Origin: Aplysia californica
Taxonomy: Eukaryota > Mollusca > Gastropoda > Aplysiida > Aplysiidae
NCBI RefSeq assembly: GCF_000002075.1
Contig: NW_004797291.1
Coordinates: forward strand, 886,394-950,393
Reading direction: 5' to 3'
Length of the DNA stretch: 64,000 nt
Made by a program: the position numbers and the translations under genes. The notes beneath the pieces were generated by a model. It was not told where the DNA came from. It saw nothing but the letters and a program-made list of their open reading frames with translations, and searched no databases. Of the stretch, positions 40,801-53,500 are shown one piece after another. The stretch's first letter is position 1, and every line of letters begins with the position of its first letter.

Positions 40801-43800
40801 GTGTGATATGTTCTAGAAGATATTAACATGTAATTAAGTTATAATTCTTTCAACCCGCTGTATGCAATACACCTGTCAGCAGTCTAGTATGACTGGCCTT
40901 AGGTAACTCTCCAAATGAGTGAAGATTGATTTAGAAACATTGGGGTCATTAGAAATGTAAGTATTTATGTCTCTATAGCAATACATCCATAACGCATAAT
41001 TTTTCAGTTTGTTAAAGGAAATGGTATGAAGATTATGTAAAATTTTGTATTTATATCTTTATTCTTTAAGATTTCCATAGCTATTGTGGTTATTTGTACT
41101 GTTAGATTACTTGTTTATTACTGCTCATGCTCTGGAAACAAAAACCCCCCAACAAAACTGTTATGCCTGATGCTTTCATGACTATACTATGTAGATAACA
41201 ATTTTAAACATGTACACTTAATAAGTAACCCTTTGTACCGCATTATCGTCTTTTTTTAAGGGGGGGGGGGGGGGGGGGGTGTGAAGCCACAAGTTCAAGT
41301 GGTGCTGCTTAAGCCACAGTGACTTCTTTATATTCATTTAGGTTGTATCTACTTAACCTATTGATGCATAAATCCAAGTATGAATGAAAATAGAATTTTG
41401 GTTGATGTTGTAAATGGGTAGGGGCTGCAATCATGCTCAGTACATTTTCACATCAACCTGATTTGTGTAGTTGTTTCGCCTGCAGGCCTTGACCAGGAGT
41501 GTAACGTCCACATCTAGCGAAAGCGACAACGAATTCTTGGAGACCTACAGGGCCCACACCCTCCTGGCCGACCTCGAGGATGATGAGGAGCTCCCTGAGC
41601 CTGATGACGATGACGATGAAAATGAGGATGAAAACGAAGATGATGAGGACTACGATGACGTCATGGTAAGTTTGTTTTTGTGTTTTGTGCACGGCACGAG
41701 AAGTGTCATGCTGGTAGTTAGTACTGATGTGCTGTCCAGGCTCGGGGAGTTAGTTTGTTTTGTAGTTCTTTATAGTCCAGTTTGAAAAAAGAGTGAATAT
41801 ATTTTTTATATGCTTGGCTATCGAAGATAATGGTTAGCAGACTAGACCCCGCTCCAGAAGCTGCACTATCGTCCTCTGTCTGGTCTTTCCATCCCGATAT
41901 GTGTGTTATATTCCGTTGCTTTTTCTAATAAAACTAATCAGTGCATAAAATTTTGAAATGAGTCTTCACCTAATATTATTTGTTTGAATTAGCAACCACA
42001 ACAGCAGCAAATGATTCTAGAGTAAAACTCATTGAGGGCTGTGGAATCGCTCTCATCATTAAGAATCTATGATGACACTATGGTAGCCGTACTGATCCAA
42101 ATTGACGATTGCCATTACATGTCTGAGATTGTTTCACCCATGTCATTTATCAGTTTGTACTTGTGAATCTTTTATGTAACTTTAACTATCTGTTAAAGCA
42201 GGATTGCAAGTAAAAGATATTTATGTTTACCAATATTTTTTCTGCTCTTTATATGGACTATGGTTTGTAGCCTTTTAGTGAGCTCTCTTAAGTTCCTATG
42301 ATTGTTACAGTCGTCTTGATCTGTTCTCCGTGATATGTTGTTGTGCGGACTTGCTGTAAACTAAACTCAGCCATATCAGCTTGTGATACAGCATTTAAGT
42401 GAAAATGTTTGCTCTGAGAATAGTCTGGAGGCATGAGTGAAACCATAATCATTTCGTATGTGTATATTGTTGGAAAGCTTCAGAGTTTGAGCAAGGTTTG
42501 GATGTTTTTGTCAACAGGAAGATGAGGAGCTGGAGCCCAGGGACAGAAGAACTTGGGACGATGAGTTTGTGTTGAAGCGACAATTTTCAGCTCTCATTCC
42601 GGCCTTTGATCCTCGCCCAGGACGGACGAATGTCAACCAGACTCAGGACTTTGACATTCCTGCTCCCGGTAAGTTTCACGTACAATCCAACCTGTTCAAG
42701 ACGACCACTTTTGTCAAAGGCAATTCATCGCCTCAGAACTATTTTGTCCAAAGTGAACTTAAATAAAGATGCACTTTGGACAAAATAGTTCTGAGGGGAT
42801 GAATTGTTGATACCTAAGACAGGTGATCCTCTTGGACAGTCATTATCATCTTCAAAAAATCCAAGGGGGGAAGTGGGAAGTGCTCATTTGTACAGGTGAT
42901 TGTGGTGGATAGGTGGTCATTAGAGCAGGTTTGACTGTATATCATTTCTTTGAGCACATTGGTGTTCACATGTTAAAATTTTGCCTTCCTCATGTAGATG
43001 AAAGCAGTTTCTGTCTTAAAATGAGGAATTCCCTGTATTCGTCAGGGCATGCTCGTGCTGTAGTAGTGCTTGGAAGATGTTTGAAAACATGTTCTTTATA
43101 TTGTTTGCTGGAGAAGGACTTGTCCCTTTTCTCTCACCTCATAAGTCACATCTATGATGACACTATGGTAGCCGTACTGACTGAAAGTGACGATTGCCTT
43201 ACATGTCTGAGATTTGTAAATGTTGTAGTGTCACTGTCATTCTGAACAAGTGTACTGGTAGTGTGAATGGAAGTGAATTGGAATTGAAAGAGAAACGTAT
43301 AATGAAGAAAATCACATGTTTATTCCTTTACATGGTGTCAGATGATTGGGGTAGATACCATTACATGTCAAAGGTAAAAAATGTGGAAGTTGACAATTTT
43401 ATAGAAAGTTGTATTTTGTTAGTTCATACAGTTAATTAAACACGTTTTGCTGTTTTCTCAGGCACAGAGGAAACTGCAAGCAGTGAGAGTCAGGCCTTGG
43501 TGGCTCAGCCCAAACTTTGCCTCACCGTCAAAGCCCCTTGCTTGCCAGGCGTAAGTTATACGTTTTCTTATTACGATTTATTAACCTGAAATATAGTAAT
43601 TTAAGTACTTTGTTTTTGTTGAGACCCTCTGATTTATTAGATTAAAAAAAAATGGATGTGCTGAAAGGGATAGAGCAAATGGAAAACTTGAGTTATCAAT
43701 ATTTTCACAAAGTATTTTTATTTATATTTTTTGTTTTCACTTAGTTTTGAACCATCTTGGATTGTCTTGTGCTATTTTTGTCTCTCATTTTATTCCAAAG

Positions 43801-46800
43801 ATTTTTTATTTGTCTCAGTTTTATTTTGTCTCTAAATTCCCATCCGTTTGTTGCAGCTCTGGTTTGCAAAGTGAGTCATATGAAGTTGCAGCTTGGTTGT
43901 TCTGTACATTCATTTTAGGAAATGACTTAAAATGACATATTTTTCCAAATTCTTTCAGATGAGCGATGAAGATGTTGTCCTCAACAGTAGCAGAGCCTGC
44001 ATATTCAAATTCATCCAAGAGCTCTTAGGTAAAGGTGCTGTCACAGGCCGGACGGAGAGGATGAAAAGGATTTGGGAGCCGACATACACGTAAGCTTTAA
44101 TATTTGTTTAAGACAGTCAGTTGTCAGTGGAAATCATTGATATATTTTCTGTGGAAATAAGTCTGCACCCTATAAAGAAAAGGGTTGAATGTCCTTCAAA
44201 TAAAAAAAAAAAAGTAAGGCATCAAATGTCCTTGAAAGAAGAAAATAAATACTGTCTCTTATTAGAGTACGTAGGTTGTACAATCATTAAACTTAATATA
44301 AGAACAATTCTATAACATAGAAATTAAGAAGTCGATATGGCAGCTAATAAGGGCACACTGAGACATCTAGAAATGAACTATTAGAATTGGGAATAGCTCT
44401 TGCAATTTCTTATTTTTGTGCAGATGAAACAAATGGAATAAGATTTTGTCAAGAAGACATTCGTGTGTTAAGACCCCAGTTTGTATGATGAAACTATGGT
44501 AGCCGTACTGATGACTATTGACGATTGCCATTTGTGTCTGACACTGGTTTAATACTATTACATTTTTTGTTTACTCTCCTTTGTGTGATTGTGCCATAGT
44601 CTTTTTGTTGTACTTGTGATTTATATCTGGAAGCATTGTACACTTTACTAAAGACTCAGCTGTTGTTTTCATTTTTTCCAGGGTGCAGTACAGAGAAGCC
44701 AAGGAAGAGGAAGTCTCGGAGAAGGAATGTGGCGGCTCTGTTACTAAGGTAGAGTGAGAAGAAAAGTCTCTGAAGCATCACACCTTTATGGATTAGCAAT
44801 GCTCAGATGTATGTTTCACATTTTATTTTGATAAAAGTGTCATGTAGATGACCATTTTTAATGCAAGGTTCAAGCACTGTTTTCTGGTTTTCATCAACAG
44901 CCTTTTCTAAAAGAAAATTATAAATTATAAGACTTACTGAAGAAAGGGAATAGTACAGTGAGTGTAATTGTCACCTTTCTACTTGTAGTCAGTTTGTAAG
45001 AGACACTGTCTGACAACTTTTTCAGTACTAGCATCAAATGAATTAATGAAAATACCAGTCACAAAGTTCAAGCACTGCCCCTGAAATAGTTGTTTTCTCT
45101 TTGTGTATAGATTCTATTTCACGGGTTCACAGTTATTGTCAGAAAATTTGTTGTGAATGAAAAACTAAAGCCTCATGTTTCATGTGTTACTGTGTGATTC
45201 ATGTTAAAAATTCTTTGTCTATCATACCAGTCTTTGATGGGTGTGGCCTCCCTGGCTGACCTTGACATTGCCCGTTGCTCTGAGGCCTCTGGCTGCTCTG
45301 TAGACAGTGTGCTGCAGCTGCTGCAGAGGCTTTATTCCATCATGGAACAGTCCAGTCCATCCAGTAAAAATGGTGAGTGAGAGAAAGCTGTGACTGTTTT
45401 ACTTTTTTTTGCTCTGACACTCCCTCTTTAGCTCTCCAAACATTCTGTCCAGTTACCCTGTCTCTGCTTTCTCTTCCTCGCTCTCACCACGCTCTCTCCT
45501 TCTACCTCTGTAAGTTACACTTTGTCCTTTTGCTTTCTTACTCTTGCTTTCTCCTTTACCCTCCTCACTCTTTCTCCATCGCCTCTTTACAATTTCTTCT
45601 CCCTCACTTTGCACATTCTTTTTGGTCACCCCCCCCCCTTCTTTTTGGCCCCCCCTACACTTTCTCTCCGTTCCCCTTGTTACACTTTCTCCTCCCCCTC
45701 CCTTTCAGACACTGCGATGATGTAGATGCTTTTGCTTAGTTGTGTATGTTTATCACTCTGGGGTATTCTCCCCTCTTCACCATTGCCACCGAGCTTTGTT
45801 CTTTTGTTTTTAAAAAAATTATCTCATTGTGTCCTGTAATGGATGTATTAAAACCTTGAAGAAAAGGAAACAAGAAATCAGGTTATTCTTCAGATGTACC
45901 TCTACTTTTGGAAAGATCACCATCATCATCCATAGTTTATGCTTTCAGGTTAAATTTTCTTCTTTGCTATTTCTAGTATCAGTTTCAGAGGTCATTTGAC
46001 ACTTACATTGTTGATTGGTTTAAATGCCTAATTAGACTGAAATTTTTATTTTGTTTGCACATGTCTGCCATTTGGATAGGGATTTTTGCTAACATGTTTT
46101 TGTCCTCTTTTTTATCTGCAGATTGTGATGAAATTCACTTAAACATTCCAGCTGATGAGTTTGTCAGCAAGAAGATAACCAATAAAATCACTCAACAAAT
46201 ACAGGTGAAAAACTTTTTTTTTAAACGTTTGGTTAGAATTCTTTTTTTTTGGTATTAATTTTGTGAACTTTTGAGGCATACTTTTGTTTTGCTAAATCAA
46301 AAAAGAATGTAAGTCAAATTGGCAGGGGATATTGAATATTTGAGGATTGATACATTGTTCTGTGTCCCGTGAGAAAGGTTGCTGTATGCTAGAAGACATG
46401 CTAAGAATATTGGGAATCAAGATCTTTCTACTTATTCTGTATTGGTAGAACAGATTGACGCGGGTGTACTTGAAAAAAAAAAAAGTATGTTTGTGTTTGC
46501 AAGTAAAAGAGACAAAGGATTAGTTTTGTTATTTTGCTTATAAGGTATTATTGAAGACTTTGGTGTTCATATGGGCTAATGCAGCGTACTATCAATATTT
46601 CTTTATGTTTTGATCGAACCCGCCCCCTAAGACCTGATGGGAATGACTTGGGAACGGAAATGACCCAGAGATACTGAAAAAACCTGACCAGAATAAAAAG
46701 AATAATGTTGAAACAGTGGATTAAACGTATATGAACTGCTCTGTCTTAGAAAATTCAACTCACTGAGCTATAAATAACCATGTGTCCATGTACAATGAAT

Positions 46801-47554
46801 GTTTTTTAGGATCCCCTGGTGCTAGCAAGTGGAGCTCTACCTGACTGGTGTGAGCACCTGACCCGATGGTGTCCCATGTTGTTCCCATTTGAGACAAGGC
46901 AGCTCTACTTCACTTGCACTGCCTTTGGCACCTCAAGGTAGGGAAATGTGGACAATTTACACCAGTTTTGAACAATTGTCTGTGGGAGGAGTGTTAATTT
47001 TTTTCTTCTTATTGTTGACTCCATGGAATGTTTTTTTAATTTACAATTTGCAACGTTGAGATTTTTTGTTCCAAAACAGTAAAAGGCTGATCAATGTGTG
47101 CAAATGTTTAACCTTTTCAGAATAAGTATTTTCTCTTTAAGTTGCCATATGCGTTTGAAAGTATGAGAAGATAATAGAATGATTGATTACTTTATGCTTT
47201 TGCCATTCTGTAATTATTTTGCTGAAGGTTGATATTCATGTGTTGTCGATCCGATTCCCCAGATCTATAGTCTGGCTTCAGAATAAACGTGATGCCAACC
47301 TAGAGAGAAACAGAGGGCCAACCCCAAGACGTGATGACAGCCATGATTTCCGAGTGGGACGTTTGAAGCATGAGAGGGTGGTGGTCCCTCGAAATGAGAA
47401 CCTTTTAGACTGGGCCATGCAAGTGATGAAACACCACTGCGCTCGTAAAGCTGTTCTTGAGGTATGGACCTTTTTTGTTAAAAAAATTTATCTCATGTTT
47501 CTGTTGTTAACGTGACCATATTTTAGATAGTTGTAGTCTCCAACACACACCCCC

Positions 47555-47585
<31 letters not shown>

Positions 47586-50500
47586 CAAATAACTTCAGAT
47601 TTTGTTTGGGTTCTCTTGGATACATGTTTATAAGGAATATCAGCCTATGAAGATTCTCAACTATTGTTTGTTGTTGTTTTGTGTTTTTGAACCAAGGGGA
47701 GCATTGCAGTTGTGATATCTGGCAATGACTTTAACATTTTAATTTGGTTACTTTTTTATTCTAAAGACGAAATAACCAAGGAAAAATTTTATTTTCTATT
47801 TCCATTGCAGATTGAGTTCAAGGGTGAGGAAGGCACAGGTCTGGGCCCTACCCTCGAGTTTTATGCTCTAGTTGCTGCCGAAATGCAGAAAAAAGCTCAT
47901 GGACTCTGGTTATGTGATGATGATCATGTGGACCATATAGAACGTGAGGTGGGTGCTGTCTCAACTACTTCCTCCTGTTTTTGATGATTGGAAGCTTTTC
48001 TTGTCTGTTGTCTTATCTTTGTGTATAGAAGGAAGTTTTTCAGTTCAGTAATAAACACGCGTTCTCTGAAATACAGATTTAATTGAACAATTTCAGTTGC
48101 AAGCGTTGTTGAATAGAAGACACAGCATGAATTTAAGTGAATGAACGATTTGTTGAAGCAATGTTAGAAAGTGGTAATGAGGCTTTTGGAAAGAAAATTT
48201 GACATTTTGTTTTTGTATTGTATTTCTATGACGCAGAGTTCCTTTTCTTCCCTGTTTTCTTTTTTTCCATTTTTAAAATCGTCACTAGCATCTATCAGTA
48301 TTAACTGTTGGCCTTTTCCTCGAATGCAGGTGGATATAGGCCACGGTACTAAACCACCCGGATATTATGTACAGCGATCTGCTGGTTTGTTCCCCGCCCC
48401 TTTCCCACAAGACAGCCTGGAGCTTGAGAGGTTGGAGAAAATCTTCCACTTCATGGGTGAGTTGTCGTTGAGCTGTAGATTTACATGAGCGGACACGCTC
48501 AGAACCATATGGTGCCAGGAATAGATTAGAAGGGTACGAGTTGCGTAAGGAAGTAGAAAAAAATAGATAGCTCTACACCATTCGCCTATGTTTCACTTCA
48601 TGGAGAGGCACAAAATGTTAAATTAATGAAAATGGAGTGTTGTCACAGTACTTGGAGATAGCAATTTTAGCTACCTGTAATAGTTTTAAGAAAATTATAG
48701 ACTTTCCCTTTGTATTTGCTATGTATTTAGATTACGGACAGCTGTTCTTTTGACCAAATGTTTCTGTTCTGTGTTGGGAGATCTAGCTTGGTCCAAATAT
48801 GAGAGGAACCAAAAAAGGTTGTATTACTTTTTTTTAAAAAGTGACTCGGGAGTGCATGTGACACATATATTTCCCCACTCTCTTCCTGTTCCAGTTGATG
48901 ATCGGTATTGCTTCTGAATGGTCCTTCCTATCTCTTTCCTGTTTCATTGTCCTATATATTTTGAAGTTTTTTTTTCTCTTTTTCTTTTTTGTTGGTCTCG
49001 GTAAGACTCAGCTCTTTAAAAATTTGTTTCTTTCGTTATGGTATTACTATCTTTTTTATAACTTAAACTAGCTGGGTATCCGTTTGACTCAAAAGAATCG
49101 ATCGTCAAGTCATTGTGGAACCAGTGCGCACTGCTTGTGAATGGAAGCCTCACTTGTTTACAATGGCGACTTAGAGGACGGACTTTCCCAAGATTAGATT
49201 TACTAATAAAAAACTGAAAATTAAGCTGCAGTAACTTCAGACTCCTTAATATAACTGTGTACTCTTTAAATGATTCTGAAACACCATTAATTTGATCACA
49301 TTTGAAAGTTTAGTAGGCGACCAAAGTGACGAACTTTCACAAATAAAATATATATAGATGACACAGTCAAGGTGAAATCCCATGTGTTACCATTCCAGGC
49401 ATCCTGTTGGCTAAGTGCCTCCAAGACGGCCGTCTGATCGACATGCCTCTGTCCCGCCCATTCCTCAAGCTCATGTGTATGGGCGAGGTCGGACACAGCC
49501 TGTCCCAGCAGTTTGGCGATGCCACCCGCACCCCGAGCACGCTGGGAGAGTCGTGGCACAGTGAGAGCTCGGACCTCATTGCCAGCATCGAGGAGGTGGA
49601 GAAGGAGATGAAACTCGACAGTGATAGAAGACAGCTGGTGAGTGGCTGGAGGGTCGATGGTCCAGGAATAGTTATCATACGTTAGAAAAGCAGGTTTTTT
49701 ACACTTTTAAAAATGTGTGTCTATGCTGAAACAAAGGCACTGAAACAAAGGCACTGCTCCTCATTTTCTTATTTTTACCCTCAGAAACTTTGTAATGTTG
49801 TTTCTTTTGTATCTGTAATGATTGAAATATCTAAAAAGGTAGGATAAAAGGGTGAACAAATAAGAATTCAATGTGATTTGTGTCATGAGTGAATAAGGGA
49901 GTGAAATAGCTGTTTTATTTTCCTGAGCAGACAATGGAAGTACATGAAAAAAAAGAAAGATCAGATACAAGATAATGTTCCAGATTGATGAAGTCATGAC
50001 AAACTTGTTTAGAAAATCCACTTTGTGTATAGTTCAGGGGTCAATTTTTAGCATTATCATTACATGATTGAGCTGCTGTGGCTGGAAAGTTTTTGATGTA
50101 GTGATGTGTGGGTTGTATGTCTACGTTTTGTCTCCAGTGATGACAGTGCATAATTATTGCACCAGTGTGCGGCTGCAAGTGCGAGAAAATGTGGATATTC
50201 TACTCCCTGTTTTGCCCTCTGGTTTCTCCTGTTTTTTTTTCACTTCTTTTTTGGGCCTGTTTTATTCTACTTACGTACATATGCACTCATTTACATGTGT
50301 GTGTAGGTGGGTGGAGGGCAGAGGGTGCCACCTGTAGGTAATACTTCCTCTGCTGTTTTCTATCAGTCTTGCTTTTTTCCAAACACTAAATGACTGTTAT
50401 TGTGTTGGTATACTTCTCTTTCCTCAACTAAAGTGCATGTCCGTTTTGTCCCTAGCTGAAACCATCCCAGCCATGGTTCTCTGGCATTCTGTCGGAAGAA

Positions 50501-53500
50501 GATTTTGAACTAGTCAACCCCCATCGTGCAGTATTCCTGCGCCAGCTGCGGGATCTCGCCACTCGCAAGCAGCGCATCCTGAAGGACCGGACTCTATCGG
50601 ACGACCAGAAGAACGTCCAGCTGGCCGAGCTGGCTTTGCCCAACCCAGGGGACCCCAACTCTGCCATCAGGCTGGAGGATTTGGGGTGAGGAGTTTCTGC
50701 AGTCTCAGCTCCGGCTGGCTTTAGGGGAAAAATGAGGAAGGTGGTAGGGGTGGTGGAATGTGTAATACAGTTGAACCTGCTCTAACGGCCATCTACTCAT
50801 TGCAAACACTGTACAAGCCCCCCCCCCCCCGTTTTTTTGGTTTTTTGAAACATTATTATGATACTGTCCCAGACATTCACCTGTTTAAGATTACTATTTT
50901 TCTGCTCGGCAATCAATGGTCGGCCGTTTTGGACAGATTTCACTGTTTGTTACGCTGTACACCAGTAGGACATGCAATCCCTCTTATGGTAACATCTGTG
51001 GGAGGATTTGCACTTGTGATGTTTATTTTGGCGTGTTCTTTACTTCTTCTCCTACATCATCATTGCTGGTGGTAGGAGGGCGCCACTTGTAGGTCCTACA
51101 TCTTTACTTTCCCTCTCTTGTTTCTATTTGTCTGTCTTACTTTTTCTAAGCACTGAATGGCCATTATTGTGCCTATGTGTTTCTGTTAACTCGTAACTAA
51201 ACAACTTCCTTTCAATCTGCTCTTACCTCTGCTCCAAGTACACTGTGTTTGAATTTAATTATTTGTGTCTTGTTGGTCGACTGTACGAAATGAAAATCCC
51301 AGTACTTATTAAAAAAACAACAAAAAAACCCTAGAAAAAGTGCTTGACATATTTTTTGCGTTGTGTCTGTTCAGATTAACCTTTGAGTTTGACCCATCGT
51401 CCCGAGTGCACAAGTTCCACGCTCACCACCTGAAGGCTGGGGGCGGCATGGAGGAGGTCACCATGGACAATGTGGAGGAGTACATCGATCTGGTCATGGA
51501 CTTTTGCTTTGTCTCTGGTATCAGAAGACAGATGGAGGCTTTCAGAAGTAAGCTGGCTTGGTTTGTGTATTGAAAGAGAACTGAAGGCAGATACGTACTA
51601 CGTACTGTGCTGCAACATATTGGATAAAAGAAAAATCATAAATTTACTTACTGCCTTGCTTGAACAAATAAAATTGAATGGAAGACATATATTTATTTAC
51701 TCAATACCTTGCTTGAATGAACGGAAACTGTATTTTAATTGTCAAGAATGAAGTGGTTGAGCCTAGAAAGGTTTCTTTTAAAAGAGCAGGCGGAAAAGGC
51801 TAGGAAGTCGCATCACTACTCCAGTTGTTCAATGAAATCTGAGAGCAATACAAACAATATGAAAGCGATACATCTAGGGTATTTATACTCCTTCATGTGA
51901 TGCAGACCTATATTATTTCCATCCAAATCAACTGCAGAGTCAATATGTATTCATGTGCAGAGTAGAGGGGGCTACTGATATGTTTTTGTCATCTACTCTC
52001 TCATGATGTTAATTTGATTTGTGTTGTCTTGTATTATGCAGGTGTGAAAGTATTTTGTTGTGTTTTTCTTTAAGTCTGGTGAACTGACAGAGATTTGATT
52101 TGTGGTAATGCATAGCTGTTGGGTTCTCTGATGTGGTTTGCTCCCTTCTGTTCCTATCAAAACATATAGTCCCTATCTCTCCTTTTCTTTGTATGTTGCT
52201 CTCTAGTAACAAACACCTCTACTCTGTGGCACTTGAATGACCTATTTGTGTGGCAAGTGCTGGAAAATTCCTACCAGAAATGTGAGTGGTTAGAGTGCAC
52301 CACTGGTAGGTCACCTATTTCTTTTCTGTCTCTCTCTTGTTCCTTTTTCAATGCACTTCATGACTGCTATTGTGTCCATGTACTTCTCTTTACTCTAACT
52401 CAAGACTGGAGATTAAACTCCCACCTGTCGTTGTGTCTGTTCCCACAGGTGGCTTCAACCAGGTTTTCCCCATGGCCAAGCTTCACTCGTTCAGCCCCAT
52501 GGAGCTGGGCAGCATCCTGTGTGGGGACCAGGCCCCCAGCTGGACACAGGAAGACATCCTGAACTACACAGAGCCCAAGCTGGGCTACACACGTGAGAGG
52601 TGAGATGGTACAGAGGTTTTTTTTTTCCAAAGAGATGGATGTTCTGAGTGTTGTTTCTGAATTCTGGATTTTTGTTTAACTCTCCTCTCGCCTCCAAAAC
52701 GTTAAAAAAAAAGATAAGATCACATTGTGCATTCTTTTCTGGAATGTCTTTTAGGGTGACATATACTAAGGTATGCAGATAATACAAAGTAATAGTTTTG
52801 ATGGATAAGATTTCAATTATACAATGAGTAGGCTATGTGGGCTGAAAAATATTTTCTCATTAAACGAAAGTTAGCTTTTTTTTCGCAGTAAAGAACGTTG
52901 TTTTGTTTCTCGGCGAATCTATGATTAAGCGTATACAGAGTTTATTATTGTTTACGACTAATGCTAGTATTTGTATATAAACACTTTTGTTATTAAACTC
53001 TGCCAATGTGTGTGTTCATTGTTTCAGCCCTGGCTTTGTGCGCTTTGTGAACGTGCTCACCCACCTGTCCCCTGACGAGCGCAAAGCGTTCCTGCAGTTC
53101 ACCACGGGATGCTCGTCCTTACCACCTGGCGGCCTGGCCAACCTGCATCCTCGACTCACCGTGGTCAGAAAGGTAACCTTGACCTGGCGCATTTGCTTAT
53201 TGATCTGTGCTGTGGGTGGTTGGAAGGGGCTCTGATGATGTTGTCGTTTGTCCGCTACTGACTTAAAAAAATTCTTGAGCTTGGTTTTTATGTGGGTGTT
53301 CTGTGACCACTCCAGCATGGTTGTCTCTCACTACTACTTTATGTCAGTGTTGCTTATATCCTGATTGGTTCTTAGATGGGCAAGTGGGTGGTTAGCAGGT
53401 GCTCTGGTGTAGTCCTTATTTCTTATCAAACATCTGTCGTCTTTATCTCTCCTTTATTTTTGTATGTTACTCTCTAGTAATACCTCTAATTCTGCACATC

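Noticed and set aside
40851-41075. A ninth snoRNA copy after duplication unit 6
   Set aside because: The exon fossil and flanking intron are present, but no box C, guide or box D follows.
45377-45739. 120-residue Pro/Ser/Leu-rich frame after exon 37
   Set aside because: It is the translation of a CT-rich intron tract that begins at the exon 37 donor. No conserved residues.
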